From Caldilineaceae bacterium (GTDB lineage Bacteria; Chloroflexota; Anaerolineae; Caldilineales; Caldilineaceae): 64,000 nt of DNA. The position numbers and the translations under genes are program-made. Shown here piece after piece: positions 21,229 to 30,115 of the stretch; position 1 is the stretch's first letter, and every line of letters begins with the position of its first letter. Below the pieces are notes generated by a model. That model was given only the letters and a program-made list of their open reading frames with translations. It made no database searches and was not told the origin of the DNA. Location of the stretch: assembly GCA_020433455.1 (NCBI GenBank), contig JAGRCP010000008.1, positions 1 to 64,000 of the forward strand. Direction: 5' to 3'.

Positions 21229-21588
21229 TTAGGCGCGGTCAACCCATACGGGGTCTGGATGAATCTCGTCCGCCGGGCGGCTGCCGGGATCGGGCCGGCC
21301 GGAGCCGGCAAGGCGGCTGATGGCGCGTACGGTCATATCGTGGTCGGCTAATATCTGGCAGGAGAGACGAACGCCTTCCAGTCCCTTCTCGGCCAGCTTT
21401 TCTTTTTCAGCTAGGGTCATCTCTTCCGGCTCGCCTTCTATAAACTCGACGCGGCAGGTGGTGCAGCGGCAGTTTCCGCCGCAAGCGTGGAGCTGATCGA
21501 CGCCTACTTCATCTATCAGGGCCAGCACCAAACGCTTGCCTTCCGGCACTTCCACCGGCTCAAAACCTTCAACAGTTAGAACGGGCAT
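21229..21588 (-). CDS. 2Fe-2S ferredoxin
   Basis: A plant/chloroplast-type ferredoxin domain fills residues 1-90. The cluster ligands are in HACGGNCRCTTC and LSCQI, giving the C-x4/5-C-x2-C...C spacing. About 30 polar residues follow with no known role. It is the last gene of a minus-strand set with the glycerate kinase 50 nt upstream. The electron partner is unknown; the proximity to metabolic genes does not define it. Confidence 0.9.
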   Translation of the reverse strand: MPVLTVEGFEPVEVPEGKRLVLALIDEVGVDQLHACGGNCRCTTCRVEFIEGEPEEMTLAEKEKLAEKGLEGVRLSCQILADHDMTVRAISRLAGSGRPDPGSRPADEIHPDPVWVDRA

Positions 21589-21639
21589 TGTTTTTCCTTC
21601 GCAATGATGATTTGGATGATCAATAGTAAAACGTCCCCA

Positions 21640-23085
21640 TCATGAACGACTTTTTTCTTCCTCGTCGTATGACGCCTCACAATTTTCCGGTATTCCGCTG
21701 AATACGAAGAGCAGATCGTTGACGTTGGTGCGCGTCGGCCCGCTGAGCAGCAGATCGCCGATTCCGGCCAGGAAGGGGTAGGCGTTATTCTCCCGGAGAT
21801 GAGTCGCGGCGTCCAGCCCGCGGGCGCGGCCCCGAACGACTGTCTCGCCGTCTGCCAGGCCGCCTGCGCTGTCGGTGGGGCCGTCGGTGCCGTCGGTGGC
21901 CAGCGCGGCGATGGTAATTCCGGCCCGTTCGTCCGGCGAAAGGCCATCTAGCAGGAGTCCCGCGGCCAGGGCGATGGTCTGGTTGCGGCCGCCCTTCCCG
22001 GGATTGGGCTTCAGGGTGACGGTCGTTTCGCCGCCCAGAATCAGGCAGGCCGGCTCCTGGACGGGATTGCTGCTGGCCTTTACTTCTCGCGCCAGGGCCA
22101 CGGCCAGACGCGCCGCATCCTGGGCCTCGCCTTCAAGAAAGGTGGTAAGGAGAGCTGCGTTGTAGCCCAGCTCGACCGCACGTTGCCGGGCCGCCAGGGC
22201 CGCCAGGCGGTTATCGCCGATGATGACGGTTTGGCTCCCGGCGAAGATGGGATCGCCGGGCTTTGGCGTATCTGCGGGCGCTTGGCCTCCTGGGGCGGCT
22301 CCAGGCGAGGCCAGGCCCGCCTGAATGCGGCCAATAATGGGCGGCGGCAGCTTCTCCGCCAGATCGTAGCGTTCCACAACGGCCCATGCATCCGCCCACG
22401 TGCCGGCATCGGGGACCGTGGGCCCGCTGGCGATGACGTCCAAAGGGCTGCCCACCACGTCGCTCAGCACCAGGGTAATGAGCGTGGCCGGCGCCGCGGC
22501 CCGGGCCAGCTGCCCGCCTTTGACCCGGCTGCAATGCTTGCGCAGGCAGTTGATCTCGCCGATGGTCGCCCCGCAGGCCAACAGGGCGTCGGTCATTTGA
22601 CGCAGATCGGCCAGGCTGACGCCCAGCGCGGGCGCGGTGAGCAGAGCCGATCCGCCGCCGGAGATGAGGGCGATGACCAGATCGCGGCTGCCGGCGTTTT
22701 CGGCAATTTCCAAAATGCGCGCGCCTGCTGCGGCGCCCGCTGTATCCGGCACAGGATGCGCTGCTTCCACGATCTCTACGCCTGTCGTCGCGCCGCCGTG
22801 GCCCGCCTTTACGACCACCAGGCCCGCGTTGATGCGCGAGCCCAGCACGGCCTCCGCGGCCTGGGCCATGGGCGCGCCCGCCTTGCCTGCGCCCACCACG
22901 AAGATGCGGTTATAGGCGGTCAGGTCGTAGCTTTTGGCGCCGACCGCCAGGCGATGGCCGTCAAGCACGAGGGCCCGGGTGACCGCGATAAAGGGATCCG
23001 CCGCATTCAAGGCCGCGTCTAAAATCTGGAGAACGGGGCGGCGGGCAGTCGGATTGTTGTTGAGAATAGCGGGTTGGAAACGCAT
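21640..23085 (-). CDS. Glycerate 2-kinase (MOFRL family)
   Basis: This enzyme phosphorylates D-glycerate to 2-phosphoglycerate with ATP, feeding serine, glyoxylate or sugar-acid breakdown into glycolysis. The N-terminal domain has FVVGAGKAGAPMAQAAE and LISGGGSALL. INCLRKHCSRVKGGQLA holds the conserved lysine. The C-terminal MOFRL domain shows GGRNQTIALAAG and ALATDGTDGPTDSAGG. The family was earlier named hydroxypyruvate reductase TtuD. The 481-residue length is usual. It is preceded by a VOC gene and followed by the ferredoxin gene. Confidence 0.92.
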   Translation of the reverse strand: MRFQPAILNNNPTARRPVLQILDAALNAADPFIAVTRALVLDGHRLAVGAKSYDLTAYNRIFVVGAGKAGAPMAQAAEAVLGSRINAGLVVVKAGHGGATTGVEIVEAAHPVPDTAGAAAGARILEIAENAGSRDLVIALISGGGSALLTAPALGVSLADLRQMTDALLACGATIGEINCLRKHCSRVKGGQLARAAAPATLITLVLSDVVGSPLDVIASGPTVPDAGTWADAWAVVERYDLAEKLPPPIIGRIQAGLASPGAAPGGQAPADTPKPGDPIFAGSQTVIIGDNRLAALAARQRAVELGYNAALLTTFLEGEAQDAARLAVALAREVKASSNPVQEPACLILGGETTVTLKPNPGKGGRNQTIALAAGLLLDGLSPDERAGITIAALATDGTDGPTDSAGGLADGETVVRGRARGLDAATHLRENNAYPFLAGIGDLLLSGPTRTNVNDLLFVFSGIPENCEASYDEEEKSRS

Positions 23086-23134
23086 GGCGTTCGCTCACTG
23101 CGATTTGGAAATGATGGATACTACCCCGTCTGCG

Positions 23135-23506
23135 TTAACGATGTTGATCGACCAGAATGGGGTTTCCGTCCGGGTCCAGGATGATAAAGCTGGCCGGGCC
23201 GGTGGTCTCTTCGTCCGCTTCGCTTTCAAATTCGATGCCCTGTTCCTTCAGTTGACGCTGAAGTTCGCGTACATCGGTAAAGTCGGCCAGCGGTTGGGCG
23301 CTGCTGTCCCAGCCGGGGTTGAAGGTCAGAATGTTCTTGTCAAACATGCCCTGAAAGAGACCGATTACATGGTCGCCGTTTTTGAGGATCAGCCAGTTTT
23401 GGGAGATATCGCCTCCCAGGTCCTCGAAGCCGAGTTTTTCATAAAAGGCTTTGGATTTGTGGATATCCTTCACGGTCAGACTGATTGAAAATGTGCCGAG
23501 TTCCAT
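23135..23506 (-). CDS. VOC-superfamily (glyoxalase/bleomycin resistance-like) protein
   Basis: A 123-residue single VOC module starts [20 protein letters not shown] and ends [17 protein letters not shown]. The family binds a metal and catalyses varied reactions or binds small molecules. The substrate cannot be read from sequence. It lies 49 nt before the glycerate kinase start on the same strand. Confidence 0.85.
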   Translation of the reverse strand: MELGTFSISLTVKDIHKSKAFYEKLGFEDLGGDISQNWLILKNGDHVIGLFQGMFDKNILTFNPGWDSSAQPLADFTDVRELQRQLKEQGIEFESEADEETTGPASFIILDPDGNPILVDQHR

Positions 23507-23714
23507 CTATTGCTCCTTGGGTGACGAACGTTCATTGACAGGATGCCCTATCTTACCCATGAGCGGGCCTGCGGGCAATTTGCTGTCAAGGACCAGCCGT
23601 GTTCGCTAACTGGTTTACGCTGGGCAGGCCTAATGCATCTTCCCCGGCCTGCCTCGCCCGATGTTATCCAAGGATGAGCGCCCTTTATAAGTGCTCGGTC
23701 ACTCGGATACAGGA

Positions 23715-24629
23715 TCAGCCTTCTTTTCGATAGGGGATGCCCAGTTCTGCGGGGACATTGAACGACCTGCGGGCAACGGTCAGTACAATGGTGAGTATGT
23801 ACGGCAATGCAATAAACAATTCGTTTGGAAATATACTTTGTCCGCTGGACTGCATGGAGATAGCCAATGCTTCGGCCAGGCCAAAGATCAGCGTGCCGAT
23901 CAATACGCCATACGGCTTCCAATTGCCCAGAAAACAGATCGCAAACGCAATCCAGCCGCGCCCCCCGATAATGGTCGTAGTAAACATTCCCAAGTAGCCG
24001 ATAGAATAGAATGCGCCGCCGATGCCGCACATCACACCGGCAAACAGGATGGTCAAGAAGCGGAGTCGATCTACCCGGAGGCCGGCAACGTCACCTGCCT
24101 CTGGATTCTCGCCGATAGAGCGGATTGAAAGACCAAGAGATGTCTTGTAGAGTACAAAACTGGCTACCGGAACCAGGACAAAGAGTAAGTATGTCAGAAT
24201 GTTTTGATTAAATAGAATAGAACCGATGACGGGCACATTAGATAGTATGGGAATGGCGATTGGTTGTAGCGGTTCAACGATTAACGGTGTGAGGGGAACG
24301 CCAAAAATGACGCGCTGAAAGAAGGAGCAGATACCAAGCGCCAGGATGTTGATGGCAACCCCAGTGACAATTTGCTGCTGCTTCAGATAGATGGTGATCC
24401 ATCCGTATAGCACCGCAGTCAACACGCCCGCGCCCATAGCAGCAAGCAAGCCAATAACTAGGTTGCCACCGGTCTGATAGGCGGCCACAAAGCCGGCCCA
24501 GGCGCCCATCAGAAAGATGCCCTCAATCGCTGTATTCATCACGCCGCTGCGTTCGGCGTAGACCTCCGATAGGGAGCCGTACAATAGCGGCGTTCCCATA
24601 AGAATTGTCCGGCTCAGCAATCCAATCAT
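23715..24629 (-). CDS. BMP-type ABC transporter permease 2
   Basis: This is the second membrane subunit of a nucleoside-type importer (YufQ/NupQ-like, BPD_transp_2 family). The hallmark opening GSLSEVYAERSGVMNTAIEG and the conserved loop SLGLSIRSIGENPEAGDVAGL are present. About eight to nine helices are expected in 304 residues. Its start overlaps the stop of the first permease by four bases. It is the last gene of a four-gene cassette. Confidence 0.93.
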   Translation of the reverse strand: MIGLLSRTILMGTPLLYGSLSEVYAERSGVMNTAIEGIFLMGAWAGFVAAYQTGGNLVIGLLAAMGAGVLTAVLYGWITIYLKQQQIVTGVAINILALGICSFFQRVIFGVPLTPLIVEPLQPIAIPILSNVPVIGSILFNQNILTYLLFVLVPVASFVLYKTSLGLSIRSIGENPEAGDVAGLRVDRLRFLTILFAGVMCGIGGAFYSIGYLGMFTTTIIGGRGWIAFAICFLGNWKPYGVLIGTLIFGLAEALAISMQSSGQSIFPNELFIALPYILTIVLTVARRSFNVPAELGIPYRKEG

Positions 24630-25651
24630 ACGCTTACAGCTTCCTTCAATTTAGCTTTTTCCCGGTTCTCTTCCAACTTCTCACGTACAAAGTAGCCGAG
24701 AATAACGAACACCATCACCGACCCCAGCATCAGCTCGGTAATACTTGAAGGTATGCCTGCAAGCTGACCCATAATTGTACCGCCGACCTTCAGAGCCCCA
24801 AACAGGATCGATGCAAAGATGATTCCAATCGGGTTGCCGTTGGCCAAGATGGCGATTCCGATGCCGGCCGCGCCCACATCCGGGTTGAATCCTTGCACCA
24901 GCATGTGCTGGGCGCCATTGACCTCGACAAATCCGCCTAATGCAGCTAGGGCGCCGCTGATAAAAAACGCGATAATGTAAAGCGTTTTGTAGTTGATTCC
25001 CGCCATAGCCGTGGCATCTTTGCCCTGGCCTGCCGCGCGAATACGGAAGCCAAGCGGCAGTTTATACAGTAGTATCCAGACGCCGATACAGGTAAGAAGA
25101 GCTAGAATAAAACCGCTATGCAGCCTTGTCCCAGGGAAAATGATCGGCAGCCAGACGGTTTTGTCCAGAGGATTTGTTTGTGGGTATTCTCCCTTGCTTT
25201 CAAGAAGCCATGTGCGTAGAAGATAGTTCATTATATTCAGCGCGACATACGTTGACATCATACTAACAAGGAATTCGTTAGCGTTGAATCTGGCTTTGAG
25301 CCAACCAATCAATCCGCCCCACACGCCCCCGGCCAGAATGGTGGCAGCAGCAACAATAATGAGAACCAATCCCCCAGGCAATTTGTCCTGCAATAACAAT
25401 GAGGCCGAGACAGCGACGATCGATCCAATATAGAATTGGCCTTGTGCGCCGATATTGAATAAATTGGCCTGAAATGCCAGAGCAAAAGCCAGCGCTGTAA
25501 ACATTAGCGGTGTTGCTTTGACGAAGATGTCGGCAAAGGTATAGCCATCCCGAAAAAGCGAGCTAAAAAGCATTGCCATTGCCGTCAGGGGATTTTCGCC
25601 TAGAAAGAGCAGCAGCAGTCCGCTAACTATTAACCCCAATAATACGGCCAA
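24626..25651 (-). CDS. BMP-type ABC transporter permease 1
   Basis: This is the first membrane subunit (YufP/NupP-like), with FVKATPLMFTALAFALAFQ, FNIGAQGQFYIGSI and GFNPDVGAAGIGIAILANGNP. The start given is TTG at 25651 because it is the first standard start codon. However, the frame stays open for 13 more codons up to an ACG at 25690. That ACG sits 7 nt after GAGG, at ideal spacing. The extra residues (TNSKLRDLLVTNV) look like the usual polar N-terminus, so the true start may be that ACG. It follows the ATPase gene and overlaps permease 2. Confidence 0.9.
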   Translation of the reverse strand: MAVLLGLIVSGLLLLFLGENPLTAMAMLFSSLFRDGYTFADIFVKATPLMFTALAFALAFQANLFNIGAQGQFYIGSIVAVSASLLLQDKLPGGLVLIIVAAATILAGGVWGGLIGWLKARFNANEFLVSMMSTYVALNIMNYLLRTWLLESKGEYPQTNPLDKTVWLPIIFPGTRLHSGFILALLTCIGVWILLYKLPLGFRIRAAGQGKDATAMAGINYKTLYIIAFFISGALAALGGFVEVNGAQHMLVQGFNPDVGAAGIGIAILANGNPIGIIFASILFGALKVGGTIMGQLAGIPSSITELMLGSVMVFVILGYFVREKLEENREKAKLKEAVSV

Positions 25652-25699
25652 AACATTGGTGACTAAAAGGTCCCTCAGTTTGCTGTTCGTAGGCTCACC

Positions 25700-27247
25700 T
25701 CACTTTTCATGCAGTACCTGGTCTGATGTAGTGTCCGGCGTATAGCCGGCCATCAACAAGCCGATTTTTTGCGTATCCAGGTCATGATTTTTGTAAATGC
25801 CAACAATCTCGCCGCGGTAGATGACGGCAATCCGATCGGACAAGCCAAAAATCTCTGACAGTTCCGTGGAAATCAGAATGATGGTTTTGCCCTTCTTTTT
25901 TTCATTAAGAATGGTGCGGTGGATGTTGTCGATAGCGCCGAGGTCAAGCCCGCGGGTCGGCTGGTCGAAAACGATTACCCTTTTGCCCAGGTCGACCTCA
26001 CGCGCCAAGACAACTTTTTGCTGGTTGCCGCCCGAAAGACTCTTCGCCGTCGCATCAGGTCCGGTAGCCTTGATATCGTAGGCGTGAATCTTTTCGGCTG
26101 TATAAGCGTTGAGGCTTTTTTGATCGATCAGGGCATATTTACGCCATATTGTCCCGTAGCTGCGCTTCAGAAACATATTCTCGGTCAATTTCATCGGCAT
26201 GATTAAGCTATATCGATGACGGTCAGAAGGAACGTAGCCCAGCCCTAATCGGATGCGTTCGCGTACAGTCGTGTTGCTGATGTCTTGACCACCCAGTAAG
26301 ATTTTTCCTTTCGTCAAGCGGCGATAGCCGCTAAGGGCATTGCACAATGCATCTTGCCCATTGCCGCTGACGCCGGCAATACCCAGAATCTCCCCCTCAT
26401 GTACCTGCAAGCTGATGTCCTTGATTTGGAAGACATTGTCTTTTGGATCACGGATGCTGACATTCTGGAGTTCCAGGCCGACCGCTTGGTTGGGCGTAAC
26501 AACAGCTTCTACATAGGTGCGCTCATGAATTTCTCTGCCGACCATTAGCTTTGACAGTTCAAGTTCGTTTGTCTCGTTCCTGCGCAGATCGCCGACAACC
26601 CTGCCATCGCGCATGACAATGATACGATCAGCAACTTCCATCACTTCACGTAGTTTGTGTGTTATGAAGACGACCGCCTTACCCGCACTCGTGTTTTGTT
26701 GCACAAAATTCATCAGGACCGTAGATTCCTGCGGAGTCAGGACCGCCGTCGGCTCATCCATGATCAGCAGTTGAGCATTTTGATAGAGTGCCTTGAGGAT
26801 TTCTACTTTTTGCTGAATGCCGACAGGCAGGTCGCCGACGATTGACGTTGGATCCACGTCAAATCCATGTTGTGCGGCTAAATCGGCGACAATTTTGTCA
26901 TAATGCTTGATGTCATAACGGCCGTGGACAAGGCCCAGGATGATATTTTCCGTCACCGTATTGGCCTGAACCAGCGCAAAATGCTGTTGGATCATAGCAA
27001 TCCCCAACTGCATAGCGTCTTTGGGCGAACGGATAATTTTTGTTTCACCGTCTATAAGAATCTGGCCTTCATCGGCTTTATACAGGCCGTAGAGCACCTT
27101 CATAATTGTGCTCTTCCCCGCTCCGTTTTCGCCCAGCAACGCAAGCACCTCACCCTTGCGTATCTCTAACGATACATCCTGGTTGGCAATAACTTTGGCG
27201 AAGTACTTGCTAATATTTCTAAGCTCAACAAACGGCGTTTCCGGCAA
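25700..27247 (-). CDS. BMP-type ABC transporter double ATPase
   Basis: Two ATP-binding cassettes lie in one chain of 515 residues (YufO/NupO-like). The first has Walker A GENGAGKS near residue 38. The second has a degenerate Walker A (GVSGNGQDA) and a good signature KSLSGGNQQKVVLAREV. This asymmetry is normal for sugar and nucleoside importers. It energises the two permeases encoded immediately downstream. Its base composition is more AT-rich than the surroundings, like the whole cassette. Confidence 0.93.
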   Translation of the reverse strand: MPETPFVELRNISKYFAKVIANQDVSLEIRKGEVLALLGENGAGKSTIMKVLYGLYKADEGQILIDGETKIIRSPKDAMQLGIAMIQQHFALVQANTVTENIILGLVHGRYDIKHYDKIVADLAAQHGFDVDPTSIVGDLPVGIQQKVEILKALYQNAQLLIMDEPTAVLTPQESTVLMNFVQQNTSAGKAVVFITHKLREVMEVADRIIVMRDGRVVGDLRRNETNELELSKLMVGREIHERTYVEAVVTPNQAVGLELQNVSIRDPKDNVFQIKDISLQVHEGEILGIAGVSGNGQDALCNALSGYRRLTKGKILLGGQDISNTTVRERIRLGLGYVPSDRHRYSLIMPMKLTENMFLKRSYGTIWRKYALIDQKSLNAYTAEKIHAYDIKATGPDATAKSLSGGNQQKVVLAREVDLGKRVIVFDQPTRGLDLGAIDNIHRTILNEKKKGKTIILISTELSEIFGLSDRIAVIYRGEIVGIYKNHDLDTQKIGLLMAGYTPDTTSDQVLHEK

Positions 27248-27276
27248 GTGCTTGGTCCTTTCTTTACGGCATGCTG

Positions 27277-27317
27277 AAAAAAAGGCCTTTTCGGTTCAAT
27301 ACCGAAAAGGCCTTTTT
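27277..27317 (-). terminator. Hairpin with T-run between binding-protein and ATPase genes
   Basis: The arms AAAGGCCTTTTCGGT and its complement pair across a 5-base loop, with A and T runs outside. Placed inside the operon, it may act as a partial terminator that keeps the binding protein more abundant than the pump. Confidence 0.8.
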
Positions 27318-27329
27318 AACGCGCTGCGC

Positions 27330-28358
27330 TTACTCCTGCTTAAACATGGTCGTCAGATCGATATCTCCATCGATAACCGCCTGCATGCCAGATTCGACTT
27401 TTGCCTGCACTTCCGGGGTGATCTGGTCCGTGTAGACTGGATTGAAGATACCTTCAGCAATGCCCGCCTGGTGAACTGTGTTGCCGGCCAATTCGCCTTT
27501 GAGGAACTTATCGATCGTCCATGTGTAGAATGTTTCAAAGTCGAATACAACAGAAGCTACGACGGTTCCGGGGGCTATTGAGTTCTGATCACCGGAGAAA
27601 CCGACAAACTTAACGTCTTTCTCTTTCGCCGCCTGGATGGCTCCTAAGCCGACCTGATTGGCGTAGACGAAGAGGGTGTCGGTGCCGCTGTCAATCATAG
27701 ACTCGGCCATCTGTTTGCCAAGCGCAATATCGTCCCAACTATTCGCATAGGAACGCGTTGCTTGGGCATCCGCCAGATCGCGTTCTTTGGCAATGCTCAC
27801 CGCCGTTGCTTCGTATACATCAAGCAATTTCTCCATAGCATCATTGGGGAACCCGCCGATTGTAGCAAACTGTCCGTTGGGCGATACCTCGCCGGCAATC
27901 ATACCTGCAATGTAGCTGGCTTCATATTCTTTTGGAAAGATTGGCGCAACGTTTGCACCATCACTCATCATCCCGTTGACGACCGTGAATTTGGTGTCCG
28001 GGTAATCCTTCGCTACTTTGTTTGCCGCCTCATCAAATTGCGTACCTGCAGCCATAATCAGATCGTAACCGCGTTCAGCATAGTTGCGGAATGTCGATTC
28101 AAAGTCTGCCGATTGTACATTCTCAATATATTCCATCTCGGTGCCCAGCGTTGCATTAGCTTTTTCCAGCCCTGCATAGTTGGTTGCGTTCCAACTTTGA
28201 TCATTAATCGGACCAGGGAGTAGCAAGACAATCTTGTAGTCACCAGCACTCTTTTCTGTTGTCTGTGGTGTTGATACAGGCGCGCACGCGGATGCCGTAA
28301 AAGCCACAATCAGAATCAAGAACAAAGAAAATAGTCTGAATATCGTTTTATGTTGCAT
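27330..28358 (-). CDS. BMP-family substrate-binding lipoprotein
   Basis: This is the extracellular binding protein of the ABC cassette. The N-terminus is a lipoprotein signal ending in TASAC with lipidated C25. The mature domain has VLLPGPINDQSWN, MAAGTQFDEAANKVA and VGFSGDQNSIAPGTVVASVV. These are typical of the BmpA/Med/PnrA group, whose known ligands are mostly purine nucleosides. The 342-residue length fits. It is the first gene of the operon and has a near-consensus promoter. Confidence 0.92.
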   Translation of the reverse strand: MQHKTIFRLFSLFLILIVAFTASACAPVSTPQTTEKSAGDYKIVLLLPGPINDQSWNATNYAGLEKANATLGTEMEYIENVQSADFESTFRNYAERGYDLIMAAGTQFDEAANKVAKDYPDTKFTVVNGMMSDGANVAPIFPKEYEASYIAGMIAGEVSPNGQFATIGGFPNDAMEKLLDVYEATAVSIAKERDLADAQATRSYANSWDDIALGKQMAESMIDSGTDTLFVYANQVGLGAIQAAKEKDVKFVGFSGDQNSIAPGTVVASVVFDFETFYTWTIDKFLKGELAGNTVHQAGIAEGIFNPVYTDQITPEVQAKVESGMQAVIDGDIDLTTMFKQE

Positions 28359-28413
28359 TCAAAAGTCTCCTTTTGGGCGATGTCATAGTGGGATACCAAG
28401 ATGCGTAGAGGGA

Positions 28414-28442
28414 ATTATAGGTAGGGCGGTTGAGGAAGTCAA
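28414..28442 (-). promoter_or_regulatory. Promoter of the BMP-type ABC operon
   Basis: TTGACT, a 17-bp spacer and TATAAT on the minus strand. The transcript would start about 50 nt before the binding-protein ATG. Confidence 0.85.
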
Positions 28443-28639
28443 GACTTTCGTTTATAGGATTGTTAGGCGCCTATTGCCTTACAATTGCGTTATGCAGTAT
28501 GCAATCTCCTACTGCACGCCCTCGCAGCAGGCCTGCCATTTTCGACGGCATTTCTGATGATCTACGGCGATATCGTAATACTATCCCATGCTGTCTAAAG
28601 GCCTACACTGAATCGACTTACACCGTCAAAGATGGTCCA

Positions 28640-29992
28640 TTACCCCCGCCCATGGCACTGCTTGAACTTCTTTCCGCTGCCGCAGGGGCAGGGATCGTTG
28701 CGCCCAGCGCGGGCGAAGGCTTGGCTCTGCCCGGCTTCTTCCTGTGCGAGGATGTCCATGATCGCCGCGGGCGGGCGCTGCCTCCGGATGAGGTCGGCCA
28801 TGATGCGCATGGGGCGGTCCACGTGGTTGAAAAAAGCCTTGTAGCCCGCACAGAGGTAGTTGAGCCCCGACTCGCCGTCGGGCGTGGTGATGAAGCGATT
28901 TTTGGGACAGCCGCCGTGGCAGGCAAAGCGCACCTCGCATCGCCGACAGTAGGCGGGCAGCGTCGCCTGTTTGTCCGCGCCGAACCGGCGCTGCCGCTCG
29001 GATGAAACCAACTTTAGCATGGGGTCGTGCTGGATGTTGCCCAACAGGTAATCCGGCTCGACAAAGTGATCGCAGCTGTAGAGATCGCCGTTGTGCTCCA
29101 GGGCCAGGGCCTGACCGCAGGTCGGGGCAAAGATGCACAGACCGCCCGGTTGACCCAGCCATGCGCCCAGGGCTACGTCAAACATCTGCACGTAGACCCG
29201 GCCCACATCCCGCCGCACCCACTCGTCGAAAATGGCCGTGAGGAAAGCGCCGTACGCCTCCGCCTTCACCGAGCGCGCCGTCACCAGATTCCCGGACTGA
29301 GTATAGAGCGGGCGCTCACCGCCGTCCCGGGGGCTCCAGCCCTGGTCGGCCAGGAGCAGCGTCTCCGCGTTTGTGCGCTCGATGATGGGGATAAACTGGA
29401 TAAATTCGGCTTCCAGTTCATCCCGAAAGAAGCGATAGACTTCCAGCGGATAAGCCTGATTGGCCGCATGGACGGTGCAGAGGATGTTGAACGCCACGCC
29501 GTGATCGGCCAACAGTTGCCGGCCGCGCATGACCTGGCGGAAGCTGCCCGCGCCGCCTTTGTTCACCCGGTAGGCGTCGTGCAGAGCCTCGGGCCCGTCG
29601 ATGCTGATGCCGATGAGGAAATCGTGCTGCTTGAAGAAGCGACACCACGCCTCATCCAGCAGGGTGCCGTTGGTTTGCAGCGCATTGTGGATGGTCATCC
29701 CCGGCCGGGCGTACTTCTGCTGGTAGTGGATAACCCGTTCAAAAAATGCCACGCCCATGAGCGTAGGCTCGCCGCCCTGCCACGCAAAGGTCACTTCCGG
29801 CACGGACTGGGCTTCGATGTATTGGCGTACAAAGGACTCCAGCAACTCATCGGCCATGCGGAAGCGGCTGCCGGGATACATCATCTCCTTGGAAAGGAAG
29901 TAACAATATTTGCAGTCCAGGTTGCAAATTGCACCGGACGGCTTGGTCATGACGTGGAACGCGCGAATTGGGGACGGCATGGCTGGTTTCAT
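28640..29992 (-). CDS. Anaerobic sulfatase-maturating radical SAM enzyme with SEC-C tail
   Basis: This enzyme oxidises the active-site Cys (or Ser) of sulfatases to formylglycine in the cytoplasm without oxygen. The radical SAM cluster is C23-x3-C27-x2-C30 (CNLDCKYC). The sulfatase-maturase hallmark FAWQGGEPTLMG follows, and a Cys-rich SPASM region (CGQALALEHNGDLYSCDHF, then CRRCEVRFACHGGCP) holds two extra clusters. The last 20 residues are a SEC-C zinc motif (DPCPCGSGKKFKQCH), which the core enzyme does not need. It ends an 18-kb block with five Cys-type sulfatases, which are its obvious substrates. Confidence 0.93.
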   Translation of the reverse strand: MKPAMPSPIRAFHVMTKPSGAICNLDCKYCYFLSKEMMYPGSRFRMADELLESFVRQYIEAQSVPEVTFAWQGGEPTLMGVAFFERVIHYQQKYARPGMTIHNALQTNGTLLDEAWCRFFKQHDFLIGISIDGPEALHDAYRVNKGGAGSFRQVMRGRQLLADHGVAFNILCTVHAANQAYPLEVYRFFRDELEAEFIQFIPIIERTNAETLLLADQGWSPRDGGERPLYTQSGNLVTARSVKAEAYGAFLTAIFDEWVRRDVGRVYVQMFDVALGAWLGQPGGLCIFAPTCGQALALEHNGDLYSCDHFVEPDYLLGNIQHDPMLKLVSSERQRRFGADKQATLPAYCRRCEVRFACHGGCPKNRFITTPDGESGLNYLCAGYKAFFNHVDRPMRIMADLIRRQRPPAAIMDILAQEEAGQSQAFARAGRNDPCPCGSGKKFKQCHGRG

Positions 29993-30115
29993 AGAGAGTG
30001 GCGAGTCAACCGAATTTCATATGGCTGACTGATGTTGGACAGGTGAATATTGGATGTAGCGTGATGCGCGACGATGGGCTCCTTCACGCATCACGCCGCA
30101 TCCAAACCGATTGGC

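Noticed and set aside
28443-28639. Purine riboswitch before the BMP-type operon
   Set aside because: Such operons are sometimes riboswitch-controlled, but the leader after the promoter is only about 50 nt and no aptamer core is visible there.
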